Positions 19,064 to 27,825 of a stretch of DNA of 64,000 bases are shown piece by piece. The stretch's first letter is position 1, and the number at the start of each line of letters is the position of its first letter. Source of the DNA: Streptomyces sp. NBC_01485 (GTDB lineage Bacteria; Actinomycetota; Actinomycetes; Streptomycetales; Streptomycetaceae); assembly GCF_036227125.1 (NCBI RefSeq), contig NZ_CP109435.1, positions 2,852,001-2,916,000 on the forward strand, in the 5' to 3' direction. The translations under genes were made by a program, and so were the position numbers. The notes below the pieces were generated by a model that made no database searches, was not told where the DNA came from, and saw only the letters and a list, made by a program, of their open reading frames with translations.

Positions 19064-19581
19064 CTAACGGGGAACCGCTCACACCACTCACACCGGAGCA
19101 GGCCCGCTCCGCCCTGGCCGACACGCAGCGCGTCCGGGCGTCCGCCACGGCCCTGGCGGCCACCCCGTGGCCGAACTGGTTCTTCGCCACGCTCACGCTC
19201 TACGTCGCCGCCCTCCCGATCGTCTACGGAGGGGTCATGGCCGACCCGGAGTGGCTGCTGCCGCGCCCGGCCTGGGCGGGCGTCATGCTGGCGATGACGG
19301 TGGCGTACGCGTCGCTCTTCCGCGTTGCGGCCAAGGGCTGGCGCGACAGGACCGGGGTGGCGCTGCGGTTCGACGTGCTGCCGAAGCGGGCGACCGTACC
19401 GCTCATGATCGGCCTGCCGGTACTGCTGGTGGGGCCGGGGTTCGCGTTCCGTGTCACGGGATGGCCGGGTTGGCTGATCGCGGCCTCGCTGACCGGCGCC
19501 GCCGTGTCGGCCGGCTTCCACCTCACCTTCGTCCGCCTGCACCGCAAGACCGAGCAGAAGCCCGCCTGGAAGCCGGCATGA
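19057..19581 (+). CDS. Small integral membrane protein in operon with a wHTH regulator
   Basis: The 174-aa protein has a short cytoplasmic N-terminus rich in Gln/Ala/Arg (EQARSALADTQRVRAS). Four hydrophobic stretches follow: about 47-63, 75-90, 113-130 and 137-155. It ends in a basic tail, HRKTEQKPAWKPA. There is no ribosome site before ATG 19057, which fits leaderless translation. The stop overlaps the next start by ATGA. In actinobacteria such gene pairs are common and usually autoregulated; the biochemical role is unknown. Confidence 0.7.
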   Translation: METNGEPLTPLTPEQARSALADTQRVRASATALAATPWPNWFFATLTLYVAALPIVYGGVMADPEWLLPRPAWAGVMLAMTVAYASLFRVAAKGWRDRTGVALRFDVLPKRATVPLMIGLPVLLVGPGFAFRVTGWPGWLIAASLTGAAVSAGFHLTFVRLHRKTEQKPAWKPA

Positions 19582-19895
19582 GCACCGACGCCCCCGACCC
19601 GCTGGCGGGTTTCGACGCCACCGTCCACGCCCCGAACCGGCTGCGCATCTGCGCCCTCCTGGACACGGCGGGCGAGGCGGAGTTCGGCCTCGTCCAACGG
19701 CAACTCGGCGTCTCCGCCTCCGTGTTGAGTAAGCACGTCACCGTCCTGATCGACGCCGGCTACGTCGAACAGCGCAAGGCCGCCCACGACACCCGCCGCG
19801 TATGGCTCCGCCTGACCCGCCAGGGCCGGGACGCCTACCAAGGCCATCTCGCGGCGCTGCGGGCGATCGTGGGACCACCGGATCCGGCCCCCTGA
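19578..19895 (+). CDS. Winged-helix transcriptional regulator (ArsR/MarR-like, stand-alone domain)
   Basis: The protein of 105 aa is a single winged helix. ATVHAPNRLRICALLD is helix 1, EFGLVQRQLGVSASVLSKHVTVL is the helix-turn-helix, and GYVEQRKAAHDTRRVWLRLT is the wing. The type is the transcriptional regulator fold often encoded beside a small membrane protein in Streptomyces. No metal ligands are evident. Translational coupling to the membrane protein, together with the twin palindromes at 19021-19063, suggests autoregulation. Confidence 0.8.
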   Translation: MSTDAPDPLAGFDATVHAPNRLRICALLDTAGEAEFGLVQRQLGVSASVLSKHVTVLIDAGYVEQRKAAHDTRRVWLRLTRQGRDAYQGHLAALRAIVGPPDPAP

Positions 19896-19929
19896 TCACC
19901 CGCAGATCACGCGGACTTGATGGGATACG

Positions 19930-20109
19930 TCACCGCGCCTGACGGCGCGCCCTTCGCGGCCGCTTCACCGCCGCACGGATCCGCCACCACACCTTGCGCA
20001 CCTGAGGGGTCTCCGTGGAACAGCTGACCGGCGTGTTCGACTCATAGTCGGGACCGTGCCCCAGCGACTTACCCTCGGCCGGGTATTTCTCATGCGGAGT
20101 TTGCGCCAT
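19930..20109 (-). CDS. Small hypothetical protein with basic C-terminus
   Basis: ATG 20109 has a textbook AGGAGGGG site six bases upstream, which is why this 59-codon frame is kept. The product starts MAQTPHEKYPAEGKSLGHG and ends in a strongly basic segment (RRIRAAVKRPRRARRQAR) after VWW. It has no membrane helix. It is divergent from the DUF4365 gene, with a 111-bp shared upstream region. Function is unknown; the basic tail suggests nucleic-acid or membrane binding. Confidence 0.55.
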   Translation of the reverse strand: MAQTPHEKYPAEGKSLGHGPDYESNTPVSCSTETPQVRKVWWRIRAAVKRPRRARRQAR

Positions 20110-20220
20110 TCGCCCCTCCTGCGGACGATACGTGCCGCAGTTCTTGCGCAGGTCGTTGTCGGACCGGGTCGTCGGGCTGGACCCGAAGCCGGCCACACCC
20201 ACCATGACAGGATTTCCGGT

Positions 20221-20754
20221 GTGAGTGACGACGAGGAGTACCTGGACAAGAGCCCTGCCGCCGCGCGGATGGGGAAGGCCGCCGAGTACCTGGTCGCGGC
20301 CTCCTCCATCCTCGCCACAGGCGGGGAGTTGAACGTCTCCACCTCGCTCGTGGACGACGAGGGCGTGGACCTTGTCTTCCACCGGCGCGGGAGTTCCGCG
20401 ACCCTGGCCGTGCAGGTGAAGGCCCGGATGTCCACTGGAACGCAAGTGCAGCAGGGCAGGCTGACGGCCTTCGTGCGGGCGCAGACGTTCCGGCCGCGGA
20501 CCGGCCTGGACATGCTGTTCGTCGCCGTGGATGTCGAGCGAGGGGCGATCATGACGGCCTGGCTGATACCGAGCACCACCTTCGGAAAGATGGTGACCGA
20601 GCCCAACGGCAAGGGTCGCTTCGCGTTCTCGGCGTCCATGAAGCCGGACTCCAAGGACCGCTGGACCCCGTTCCGGCTGACAGCAGCCGAACTCCCCAAG
20701 CGCGTCCTCGCCCGACTCGCTGAGCTGGAGAAGGCGCCCGGAGCCCTGGCGTGA
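20221..20754 (+). CDS. DUF4365 protein with PD-(D/E)XK-like nuclease motifs
   Basis: GTG 20221 begins a 177-aa protein (VSDDEEYLDKSPAAARMG). The motif pattern is Glu in GKAAEYLVAASS, Asp in DDEGVDLVFHRR, and the QVK triad in TLAVQVKAR. That is the restriction-endonuclease fold as seen in DUF4365 proteins, which also occur in defence contexts. A C-terminal helical part follows. No methylase or other defence gene is adjacent; the divergent small basic protein is the only partner candidate. Nuclease activity is inferred, not shown. Confidence 0.7.
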   Translation: MSDDEEYLDKSPAAARMGKAAEYLVAASSILATGGELNVSTSLVDDEGVDLVFHRRGSSATLAVQVKARMSTGTQVQQGRLTAFVRAQTFRPRTGLDMLFVAVDVERGAIMTAWLIPSTTFGKMVTEPNGKGRFAFSASMKPDSKDRWTPFRLTAAELPKRVLARLAELEKAPGALA

Positions 20755-20859
20755 GCAGCGGATTCAGTCCGCTGGGCGAAAGCTGACGCTCCAGCAGCTC
20801 ACCAGGAAGGTTCCCGCCCTCGCGGAGGGTTGGGTTTCCGGTCCTTGCCGGGACCCGCT

Positions 20860-20885
20860 GACCGAGACCGAGACCGAGACCGAGA
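20860..20885. repeat. GAGACC hexamer run
   Basis: ACCGAG is repeated four times in the 201-bp gap between the DUF4365 gene and the SARP-like gene. Nothing else is recognised in the gap. Confidence 0.6.
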
Positions 20886-20955
20886 ATCGCCTCTCCGGGA
20901 CAGCATGAGCGATGTACCGTCAATCGCACTGCGTCAGGGACGCCTCTGACCTGCG

Positions 20956-21759
20956 GTGTCGGTGTCGGCTACTACGCAGTGGCACATTCGGGATGAGGAG
21001 ACCTTGGAGCGCGCGCCTGAGCAGTTGGGGGCCTGGCTCGAAGGCCGCCGGAGACGGCTGGGGCTGAGTCAGACGCAGCTTGCGGAGCTGGCCCTTGTCA
21101 GCACGCGCAGCATCCGCGACATCGAGCACGGCCGGGCACGCTCCCCGCGCAGCCTCTCGGTGCTCAGGCTGATGGCGGCACTGGGTCCGGAGGCCGAACC
21201 GGAGCCGGTCGGCGGCCCGGAACCGGTCAGGCTGGACGTCCTCGGTCCCCTCGTCCTGCGCGTGGCCGGACGACCCGTGGAGTCCGGCGCGCCGAAGCAG
21301 AGCTGCCTGCTCGCCCTGCTGGGCCTGCATCCGGGTGTGCCCGTGTCCCGGGACGAGATCGTCGACGTCCTGTGGGACGGCCGCCCTCCCGCCAGCCGTC
21401 TGAACGTGGTGCACACCTATGTGTCCCGGTTGCGCCACCTGCTGGCCCCGGCGGCCCGCCCCGAGGACGGGCCCGCCGGCGTGCTGCGCCGGACCCGCAC
21501 CGGCTACCTGCTGCAACTGGACGAGGACCGGTGCGACGCGGCGAAGTTCACCGCCCTGGCCGCCCGGGTCTCCCCCACCGCCTGCTCCCCCACCCCGTCC
21601 GGCGACGGCGACCCCAGCCAGATGTACGCCACCGCGCAGGGCGCGCTGCGGTTGTGGCGCGGCGCGGTCCTCCAGGACATGCCGTCCCGGGTACGCGAGC
21701 ATCCCCCGACCGTCGGCCACGCCGTCACCGCTCCCGGTGTGCCACGTACCCCCCGGTGA
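20956..21759 (+). CDS. Truncated SARP-type regulator: XRE helix-turn-helix plus partial BTAD module
   Basis: Residues ~20-75 form an XRE helix-turn-helix (RRRLGLSQTQLAELALVSTR). Residues ~90-180 form the OmpR-like winged helix of SARPs (RLDVLGPLVLRVAGRPVE, DEIVDVLWDGRPPASRLNVV). The BTAD repeat begins (RLWRGAVLQDMPSRVREHP) but stops after ~20 residues in an unrelated tail. Full relatives of the AfsR type continue with BTAD, NB-ARC and TPR domains. The gene therefore looks truncated at its 3' end, where it overlaps the convergent amidohydrolase gene by 35 bp. DNA binding could persist. The start codon is uncertain; GTG 20956 is the longest. Confidence 0.6.
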   Translation: MSVSATTQWHIRDEETLERAPEQLGAWLEGRRRRLGLSQTQLAELALVSTRSIRDIEHGRARSPRSLSVLRLMAALGPEAEPEPVGGPEPVRLDVLGPLVLRVAGRPVESGAPKQSCLLALLGLHPGVPVSRDEIVDVLWDGRPPASRLNVVHTYVSRLRHLLAPAARPEDGPAGVLRRTRTGYLLQLDEDRCDAAKFTALAARVSPTACSPTPSGDGDPSQMYATAQGALRLWRGAVLQDMPSRVREHPPTVGHAVTAPGVPRTPR

Positions 21760-23296
21760 CGGTCAGCCGTACCGGCGCCTGAGCCAGCTCGTCCGCCGGC
21801 GCCTCGACCGGATCCAGGGTCAGAGCCGTCAGGTCGGCGCGGTGGCCGGGGGCGATACGGCCCGCCGTCCCGCTTTCCCCCGCCGCCCGTGCCGCGTGGG
21901 TCGTGCAGCCTTCCAGCGCCTCCAGCCCGGTCAGTCCCGCCCGCGTCGAAGCCGCGCCCCTCGGCGCCCGTGCCGCGGCCAGGACGGCTCGTACGTCGTA
22001 GTGGGCGATGGGCCAGTCCGAACCCAGGGCCACCGTCGCGCCCGCGTCGCGCAGGTCGCGCAGGCGCCAGGCGTGACCGGCGCGGGCGGTGCCCAGACGG
22101 CGGGACCACTCGTCCGTGCCGTCGGCCCGTGTGTACGCGGTGTGCGGTGGCTGCATGGACGCGGCCACCCCCAGCTCCGCGAAACGGGGCAGCAGGTCGT
22201 CCGGCGCCGTCTCGATGTGCTCGATCCGGTGCCGCCCCCGCGCGCTCGGCCCCAGCCCCGCCACCACGTCCAGAACGTGCCGTACCGCCGCGTCACCGAT
22301 GGCGTGCGTGGCCGTGCTGACCCCGGCGGCATCCAGCCGCCGTACGGCGGCGGCGTACGCCTCGGGGTCCGGCCAGAACGCCTCGGTGCCCTGGCCGTGG
22401 CAGTCGGCGTGCTCCAGCCAGGCCGTGCCGCCCTCCACGGTGCCGTCCATGAAGAACTTGACCCCGCCGACCTGCCAGTGCCGGCCTGCTCGGCCCTGGA
22501 GGGCGATCAGTTCCTCCAGACCCGCCTCGTCCACCCCCGGCATGCACCAGGGCGCGAACCGCAGCCGCACCGGCAGCACCGTCTCACGGGCCACGGAGTC
22601 GACCAGCTCCTGATCACCGGCGTCCATGACGTGCGCCCCGGTCAGACCGGTCGCCGCCATCGCCGTCAGGAGCTCGATCAGGCGGGCGCGACGGGCGGTG
22701 TACGACGGCCGGGGCATGACGGCCGTGAGCAGCTCCATCGCGGCGTGCTCGACGAGGTGTCCGGTGGGCCGGCCCGACGCGTCGCAGACCACCTCGGAAC
22801 GCTGGGTGAAGTCCCGCGGCCCGGTCACGCCGGCCGCGGCGAGCGCCGCGCCGGTCGCGAGGGCGGAGTGGCCGTCGTAGAGGCGCAGGAAGGCCGCGGC
22901 TCCGCCCACCGCGTCCTCGACGAGCGCGCGGTCGATGGGCCGGCCTTCGAACGCGTTGTGGTCGAGGCCGAAGCCGAGCACCCACCCGTCGATCCGCTCG
23001 GCCCCCGCGAGGGCGGCCCGCAGCCCCGCCAGGTCCGCCACTCCCGACAGATCGACACCGGTCGCCATGTCCAGCCCCCACACGGGGTGACTGTGCGCGT
23101 CCACGAGTCCGGGCACGAGATGCGCCCCCTCCAGAGGTACGACCTCCGTGCCCGGCCCTCGCCAGTCGCGTACGTCGCTCTCGTCTCCGATCGCGGCGAT
23201 CACCCCGTCGCGTACGGCGACAGCGGTGGCGTAGGGCAGGGCGGGGTCGAGGGTGCGCACCTTGGCGCCGGTGAGGATCAGGTCGGGGGCAGGCAT
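21725..23296 (-). CDS. Amidohydrolase family protein (YtcJ-like)
   Basis: The start at 23296 (MPAPDLILTGAKVRTLDP) follows AAAGGAG and gives 523 aa. It shows the composite-domain amidohydrolase pattern: VPGLVDAHSHP with the metal-binding HxH, HAIGDAAV, HRIEHIE, and LGSDWPI with the last metal Asp. YtcJ-like enzymes hydrolyse N-acyl or cyclic amides. The neighbour on the same strand (29 bp upstream) is an APC-type permease, which suggests uptake followed by hydrolysis of an amide or amino-acid derivative. A divergent TetR gene beyond the permease probably controls both. Confidence 0.8.
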   Translation of the reverse strand: MPAPDLILTGAKVRTLDPALPYATAVAVRDGVIAAIGDESDVRDWRGPGTEVVPLEGAHLVPGLVDAHSHPVWGLDMATGVDLSGVADLAGLRAALAGAERIDGWVLGFGLDHNAFEGRPIDRALVEDAVGGAAAFLRLYDGHSALATGAALAAAGVTGPRDFTQRSEVVCDASGRPTGHLVEHAAMELLTAVMPRPSYTARRARLIELLTAMAATGLTGAHVMDAGDQELVDSVARETVLPVRLRFAPWCMPGVDEAGLEELIALQGRAGRHWQVGGVKFFMDGTVEGGTAWLEHADCHGQGTEAFWPDPEAYAAAVRRLDAAGVSTATHAIGDAAVRHVLDVVAGLGPSARGRHRIEHIETAPDDLLPRFAELGVAASMQPPHTAYTRADGTDEWSRRLGTARAGHAWRLRDLRDAGATVALGSDWPIAHYDVRAVLAAARAPRGAASTRAGLTGLEALEGCTTHAARAAGESGTAGRIAPGHRADLTALTLDPVEAPADELAQAPVRLTVTGGYVAHRER

Positions 23297-23325
23297 GCGG
23301 CGGTGAACTCCTTTGGTCTGTACGG

Positions 23326-24795
23326 CTATTCGGCGGGTTCGGCAGGTTCGGCGGCGAAGTTCGCGTACACCTGCGGTCGTGCGCGGCGCAGCCACCACGC
23401 GAGGACCAGACCTACGACGAACGTGGCGGGGGCCATGAGGATCAGGACGGTGTTGACGGTGGGCGAGGCACCGGTGAACAGGTCGATGTGGGTGACGACG
23501 AGCCCAATCACCGTCGCCAGGATCACAGCGGCGAGGACCGGGGCGACGACCGTGCGAAGGACGCCCTCCTGGTGGCGTACCCGCCGGAAGTAGCAGGGAA
23601 CGGCGATCGCGGCGAGCAACTGGAGCACGAACAGGCCGATCATTCCCGGGGTGTTGACCCAGAGGAGCAGCCGTTGGTAAGGATCGGCACCGGCAGCCCA
23701 GAAGGCGATGACGACGACCGCGCCGAGGGCGGTCTGGGCGATTCCGGCGACGTAGGGGGAACGGTGACGCGAGTGGATGCGGCCCAGCGTCCTCGGCAGG
23801 ACTCCCTCTTCGGCGAGGGAGAGGGCATACCGGTTGATCGCGTTGTGGAAGGCGAGCAGGCAGGCGAGGATGCTGGTGATGATGAAGAGGTGCATCAGGT
23901 CGGCCGCCCAGCCGCCGACGTAGGTGGTGATGGCGGAGAAGAACAGGCCGCTCGGATCCTTGGCCGCGGCCGCGATCACTTCCTCGTTCCCGAACGCCTG
24001 GATGACGATCCAGACGATGAACGCGTAGAAGACGCCGAGGAACCCGATGGCCACGTAGGTCGCGCGCGGCACCGTGCGGTCCGGGTCGCGCGCCTCCCGC
24101 CGGTAGATGACGGTCGACTCGAACCCGGTGAAGGCGGCGAAGGCGAAGGCCATGACGACGGCCATGCCGGAGACGAAGACGTGGCCCGCGCCGAAGGAGA
24201 CACCGGACAACCCGTGCGCACCGCCCTTGATCAGCACGCCGCCCGCGAGGAGCACCAGGATGCCGGTTTCGGCGACAAGCAGGACGCCCAGGAGTTTGGC
24301 GCCGAAGTTGACGGAGCGGAAACCGCCGTAGCCGACCAGCAGCAGGCCGGCGAGGGAGATCGGCAGCCAGGACACGTCCACGGAGAAGAGGGCGTGCAGG
24401 CTGCTCGTGGTGGCGCTGGCGAGGAGGCCGTAGATGCCGATCTCCATGCCGTTGTAGCCGATGAGGGCGAGCAGAGCGGCGCCGATGCCGACGGGTCTGC
24501 CCAGGCCACGGGTGATGTAGGCGTAGAAGGCGCCGCCGCTTTTCACGTGGCGGCTCATGGTGGTGAAGCCGACGGCGAAGACCGCGAGGGTGATGCCGGC
24601 GATGAGGTAGCCGGCGGGGGCGCCGATGCCGCCGAGCAGGATCGCGAGCGGGGCGACGCCGGCCATGACGGTGAGCGGGGCGGCTGCGGAGATGACGAAG
24701 AAGGCGATGTCAGCGGTGCCGAGGGAGCCGGAACGGAGGGTCGCCGTGGTGGGCGGCGCGCTCTCCTCGGAGGCGTCGGGGGTGGTCACGGACAT
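23326..24795 (-). CDS. APC-superfamily amino acid/amine permease
   Basis: ATG 24795 is chosen over the upstream TTG because GAAGGG lies seven bases before it. The 489-aa protein starts MSVTTPDASEESAPP and shows twelve hydrophobic segments. The first is GTADIAFFVISAAAPLTVMAG, the unwound TM1 region of APC transporters; a TM6-like FAAFTGFESTVIYRREARDP follows. Such carriers import amino acids, amines or related compounds by proton symport. The gene is 29 bp upstream of the amidohydrolase and divergent from TetR. Confidence 0.85.
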   Translation of the reverse strand: MSVTTPDASEESAPPTTATLRSGSLGTADIAFFVISAAAPLTVMAGVAPLAILLGGIGAPAGYLIAGITLAVFAVGFTTMSRHVKSGGAFYAYITRGLGRPVGIGAALLALIGYNGMEIGIYGLLASATTSSLHALFSVDVSWLPISLAGLLLVGYGGFRSVNFGAKLLGVLLVAETGILVLLAGGVLIKGGAHGLSGVSFGAGHVFVSGMAVVMAFAFAAFTGFESTVIYRREARDPDRTVPRATYVAIGFLGVFYAFIVWIVIQAFGNEEVIAAAAKDPSGLFFSAITTYVGGWAADLMHLFIITSILACLLAFHNAINRYALSLAEEGVLPRTLGRIHSRHRSPYVAGIAQTALGAVVVIAFWAAGADPYQRLLLWVNTPGMIGLFVLQLLAAIAVPCYFRRVRHQEGVLRTVVAPVLAAVILATVIGLVVTHIDLFTGASPTVNTVLILMAPATFVVGLVLAWWLRRARPQVYANFAAEPAEPAE

Positions 24796-24932
24796 GGGCA
24801 AGCCCTTCGGGCGCGGCGGACGGGGAGGGATCCGGACGTGCGGGGTGGCCGGTGTTTCCGGGGCTGCTGCGAGGCGATGGCGGCCTCGGACCCATTAATC
24901 TAAAGGCTTTCGGTTTCGGCAATGTAGCCTCA

Positions 24933-24948
24933 TCCCGGGCATCCGGGA
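24933..24948. promoter_or_regulatory. Candidate TetR operator TCCCGG-n4-CCGGGA
   Basis: A perfect 6-bp inverted repeat (24933-24938 and 24943-24948) lies 35 bp before the TetR start in the divergent intergenic region. It is a reasonable binding site for the regulator, but only position and symmetry support it. Confidence 0.4.
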
Positions 24949-24982
24949 AGCCCCATCTCACACCCTTGGGGGGAACACACAT

Positions 24983-25591
24983 ATGGGACGGCCGCGCACA
25001 CCGCTCCTCGACCGTGAGCGCATCACCACGACGGCGCTGCAACTCGTCGCCGAGCACGGCGACTTCAGCGTGCCGCAGATCGCGAAGCGGCTCGGGGCGC
25101 AGACCGGGTCGGTGTATCACCACGTGGACGGCCGGGACGGCATCGTGGAAATGCTGCGCGAGCGGGTCGCGTCCGCGATCGACCCCGGCACGCTGGACGT
25201 GAGGCCGTGGGACGCGGCCCTGGAGGCCTGGGCCCGCTCGTACCGGGCCGCGTTCGCCGCACACCCGAAGGCGATCCCCCTGCTGATGACCTCACCCGTA
25301 CGAGCGCCCCGGGTACTGGAGCAGTACGAGCGCGCGGTGACGCTGCTGCTGAACGCGGACTTCGCACTCGTCGACGTGATGCCGCTGATCATCGCCCTGG
25401 AGAACCTGGTCCTGGGCTCGGCCCTCGACCTCGCGGCGCCGGAGACGATGTGGGTCATGACGGAGTCGACACCGACTCCTCGGCTGGCCGAGGCCCTGGC
25501 CGTGGTGGGCGAGGGGCGCGCGAATCGGGCGTTCGAGGTGGGCCTGGAGGGGCTCCTGAACCACGCGAGAGCCTTGCGACCGGCCGGGTGA
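24983..25591 (+). CDS. TetR/AcrR-family regulator
   Basis: The 202-aa protein has an N-terminal TetR DNA-binding domain, ITTTALQLVAEHGDFSVPQI then GAQTGSVYHHVDGRDGIVEML. A helical ligand domain follows (ALEAWARSYRAAFAAHPKAIPLLM). It is divergent from the permease/amidohydrolase pair, the classic layout for a local repressor relieved by the transported substrate or its metabolite. The 265-bp gap after it (25592-25855) holds no gene. Confidence 0.85.
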   Translation: MGRPRTPLLDRERITTTALQLVAEHGDFSVPQIAKRLGAQTGSVYHHVDGRDGIVEMLRERVASAIDPGTLDVRPWDAALEAWARSYRAAFAAHPKAIPLLMTSPVRAPRVLEQYERAVTLLLNADFALVDVMPLIIALENLVLGSALDLAAPETMWVMTESTPTPRLAEALAVVGEGRANRAFEVGLEGLLNHARALRPAG

Positions 25592-25855
25592 CGGTACGGA
25601 ACGCGACCAGCGAACCTTCCACCCCGCCCTGGAGCGATTCAGGAGGCGGTGACGCCCCTTTCCGGCTCCTGAAAGCCTGACGTCGTTCAGCGACGTCTCG
25701 GAACCCAGACCGATCCGTGCGCGTACGCGGCCCGCCGGCCGTTCCGCTTCCGGCTCGAACCTTCGTCGCGCTCTCTGGCCACTTCGGGTGGGGCCGCTCC
25801 TGTCGACCGACCGGCCCTGCCCTGCCCCGGTCGAGGACTCCGTGCCGGCCCGCGC

Positions 25856-26722
25856 TCAGCCCTTGACGGCGGAGCTGGCGACGCCTTGGACGAACCAGCG
25901 TTGGAAGAACGAGAAGACGATCAGGACGGGCAGGACGAGAAGGACGCCGAAGGCGAGGATCTGGCCCCAGTCCGGGGGCTGTTGGCCCTGGAAGACGCTC
26001 ATCTCCAGAGGGAGGGGGCGGACGGAGGGGTCGGAGACCATCAGGACCGGCCACAGGAAGGCGCCCCACTGCGTGAGGAAGGTCAGGATCGCGACGGAGG
26101 CGAAGACCGGTTTGCTCATCGGGACGATGATCGCGAAGAAGGTGCGCCACGGGCCCGCGCCGTCCAACCGGGCGGCCTCCTCGATGCTCGGCGGGATCGA
26201 GCGGAAGAACGTGTGGAACTGGTAGATCGAGAAGGCGTTGGCGACGAACGGGATCGCCTGGACATAGACGGTGTTGCGCTGCTCGTTGAACATGTAGAAC
26301 AGCGGCACCGCCACCGACTCGAACGGGACCAGCATCAGCAGCAGGACGAGCGTGAAGACCGCCTCCCTGCCCCGCCACTTCAGCCGTGACATGCCGTACG
26401 CGGCCATCGAGTTGACGAACAGACCGCCGGTCACGACCACGAACGCCACGAGCAGCGAGATGCCCATGAAGCGCCAGAAGTAGCCGGTGCTGTCGGAGTT
26501 CAGGGCGTCGAGGACGTGCGCGTAGTTGTCGAAGGACAGGTGGGTGGGGAGGAAACCGCTCAGGCCGTTCAGTACTTCGTCGGAGGGCTTGAGACTGCCG
26601 AGGAGTAGATACAGGACCGGCAGGACGAAGGCGAAGGCGAGCACACTGAGGACGGCGTAGTCGCCGATGCGACGCAGGCGCAGCCGACGGCGTGGCGCGC
26701 GGGTGGTCGTGGTCGTGGCCAT
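25856..26722 (-). CDS. Sugar ABC transporter permease (MalG type, CUT1)
   Basis: The 288-aa protein has six membrane segments and the EAA loop IEEAARLDGAGPWRTFFAIIVPM that contacts the ATPase. The order binding protein, MalF-like and MalG-like permease is typical of CUT1 operons. No ATPase gene is present here, so the shared MsiK-type ATPase encoded elsewhere in Streptomyces would be needed (established for the genus). The gene starts eight bases after the MalF-like gene's stop. Confidence 0.9.
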   Translation of the reverse strand: MATTTTTRAPRRRLRLRRIGDYAVLSVLAFAFVLPVLYLLLGSLKPSDEVLNGLSGFLPTHLSFDNYAHVLDALNSDSTGYFWRFMGISLLVAFVVVTGGLFVNSMAAYGMSRLKWRGREAVFTLVLLLMLVPFESVAVPLFYMFNEQRNTVYVQAIPFVANAFSIYQFHTFFRSIPPSIEEAARLDGAGPWRTFFAIIVPMSKPVFASVAILTFLTQWGAFLWPVLMVSDPSVRPLPLEMSVFQGQQPPDWGQILAFGVLLVLPVLIVFSFFQRWFVQGVASSAVKG

Positions 26723-26729
26723 GGTGGGG

Positions 26730-27761
26730 TCAGTCCTCGTTGTCGGGCCGGACGACGCGGCGCTGGATGAGGGTCAGGGCGACGACGATCAGGAAGAAGA
26801 CGACCGTGATCGCGGACGCCTGGCCGATGTTGTTCTGGTCGAAGGCGGTGGTGACGGCCTGGTACATGACCGTCCGGGTGGCGTCCTCGTCGAGACCGCC
26901 GCCGTGGATGAGGACGTACACCTGGTCGAAGACCCGGAAGGACAGCACCGAGGTGAGCATGGCGACGAAGACGAGCGTGCCGCGGATGCCGGGCAGCGTG
27001 ACGTGCCGGAACCGCTGCCAGGGCGTGGCACGGTCGAGCTCGGCGGCCTCGTAGAGTTCGCCGGGGATCTGCTGGAGGCCGGCCAGCAGGATGACCATCT
27101 GGAAGCCGACGCCCTGCCACACCGAGAGCACGATCACCGAGGCCATGGCGGTGGCGGAGTCGCCGAGCCAGTCGAAGGCGCCCCAGTTGCCGAAACTCAC
27201 CGCGTGCAACGCCGAGTTGAGCAGACCCTGGTCGCTGCGGGCGAGGATGAGCCGCCAGATCACGGCGACCAGCGTCATGGGGAAGACGACCGGCATGAAG
27301 AACAGGGACCGGAACAGGCCGATGGCCTTGAGCTTGCGGTTGAGCAGGATCGCCAGCGCCAGCGCCAGGCCCGTCTGGAGGGGTACGACGACCACGGCGA
27401 ACGTCAGGTTGTTGAGCAGTGCCCGCAGGAACGGGCCCGACAGGTCCGGGTCGGTGAACAGCCGCCGGTACTGCTCCAGGCCGAAGAACGAGGGGGCCAT
27501 GGGCGAGCCGAGGCGCACGTTGTAGAACGAGAGGACGACGGCGTAGCCGAACGGGATGCCGACGAAGGCTACGAGCCCGGCGACGGCCGGGGCGGACATC
27601 AGCAGTCCGTGCAGCCGGTCGCGGTTCCTGGGCCGGTTGCCGGGCCCGCTTCTGGGGCCGGAACGTGTCGGCCGGGCGGTTTTCACGGCGGTCATGGGCG
27701 GGCTCTGCTCCCGGTCGGGGGGCGCGGCGGGCGCGGGGTCCACTGGTTCCACTGTCTTCAC
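26730..27761 (-). CDS. Sugar ABC transporter permease (MalF type, CUT1)
   Basis: Several starts are possible. GTG 27761 has AGGA seven bases upstream and lies just after the 11-bp hairpin. ATG 27695 has a weaker site; the GTG at 27821 would put the hairpin inside the coding region and is disfavoured. The product has about 343 residues, a Pro-rich N-terminus and six membrane segments. Its EAA loop reads ELYEAAELDRATPWQRFRHV. It forms the membrane channel with the MalG-type protein. Confidence 0.85.
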   Translation of the reverse strand: MKTVEPVDPAPAAPPDREQSPPMTAVKTARPTRSGPRSGPGNRPRNRDRLHGLLMSAPAVAGLVAFVGIPFGYAVVLSFYNVRLGSPMAPSFFGLEQYRRLFTDPDLSGPFLRALLNNLTFAVVVVPLQTGLALALAILLNRKLKAIGLFRSLFFMPVVFPMTLVAVIWRLILARSDQGLLNSALHAVSFGNWGAFDWLGDSATAMASVIVLSVWQGVGFQMVILLAGLQQIPGELYEAAELDRATPWQRFRHVTLPGIRGTLVFVAMLTSVLSFRVFDQVYVLIHGGGLDEDATRTVMYQAVTTAFDQNNIGQASAITVVFFLIVVALTLIQRRVVRPDNED

Positions 27762-27780
27762 GGGTGGGTCCTGTTCCCGG

Positions 27781-27813
27781 CGCGGCGGGCAGCGTCTGCG
27801 CGTGCCCGCCGCG
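27781..27813 (-). terminator. Intercistronic 11-bp hairpin between binding-protein and permease genes
   Basis: CGCGGCGGGCA (27781-27791) pairs perfectly with TGCCCGCCGCG (27803-27813) across an 11-nt loop. It lies 13 bp after the binding-protein stop. Such hairpins commonly cut down read-through or protect upstream mRNA, giving excess binding protein over permease. Confidence 0.65.
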
Positions 27814-27825
27814 ACCGACACGGTC

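Noticed and set aside
23488..24903. 471-aa plus-strand frame opposite the APC permease
   Set aside because: Asp/Glu/Gly-rich antisense shadow with no recognisable motif.
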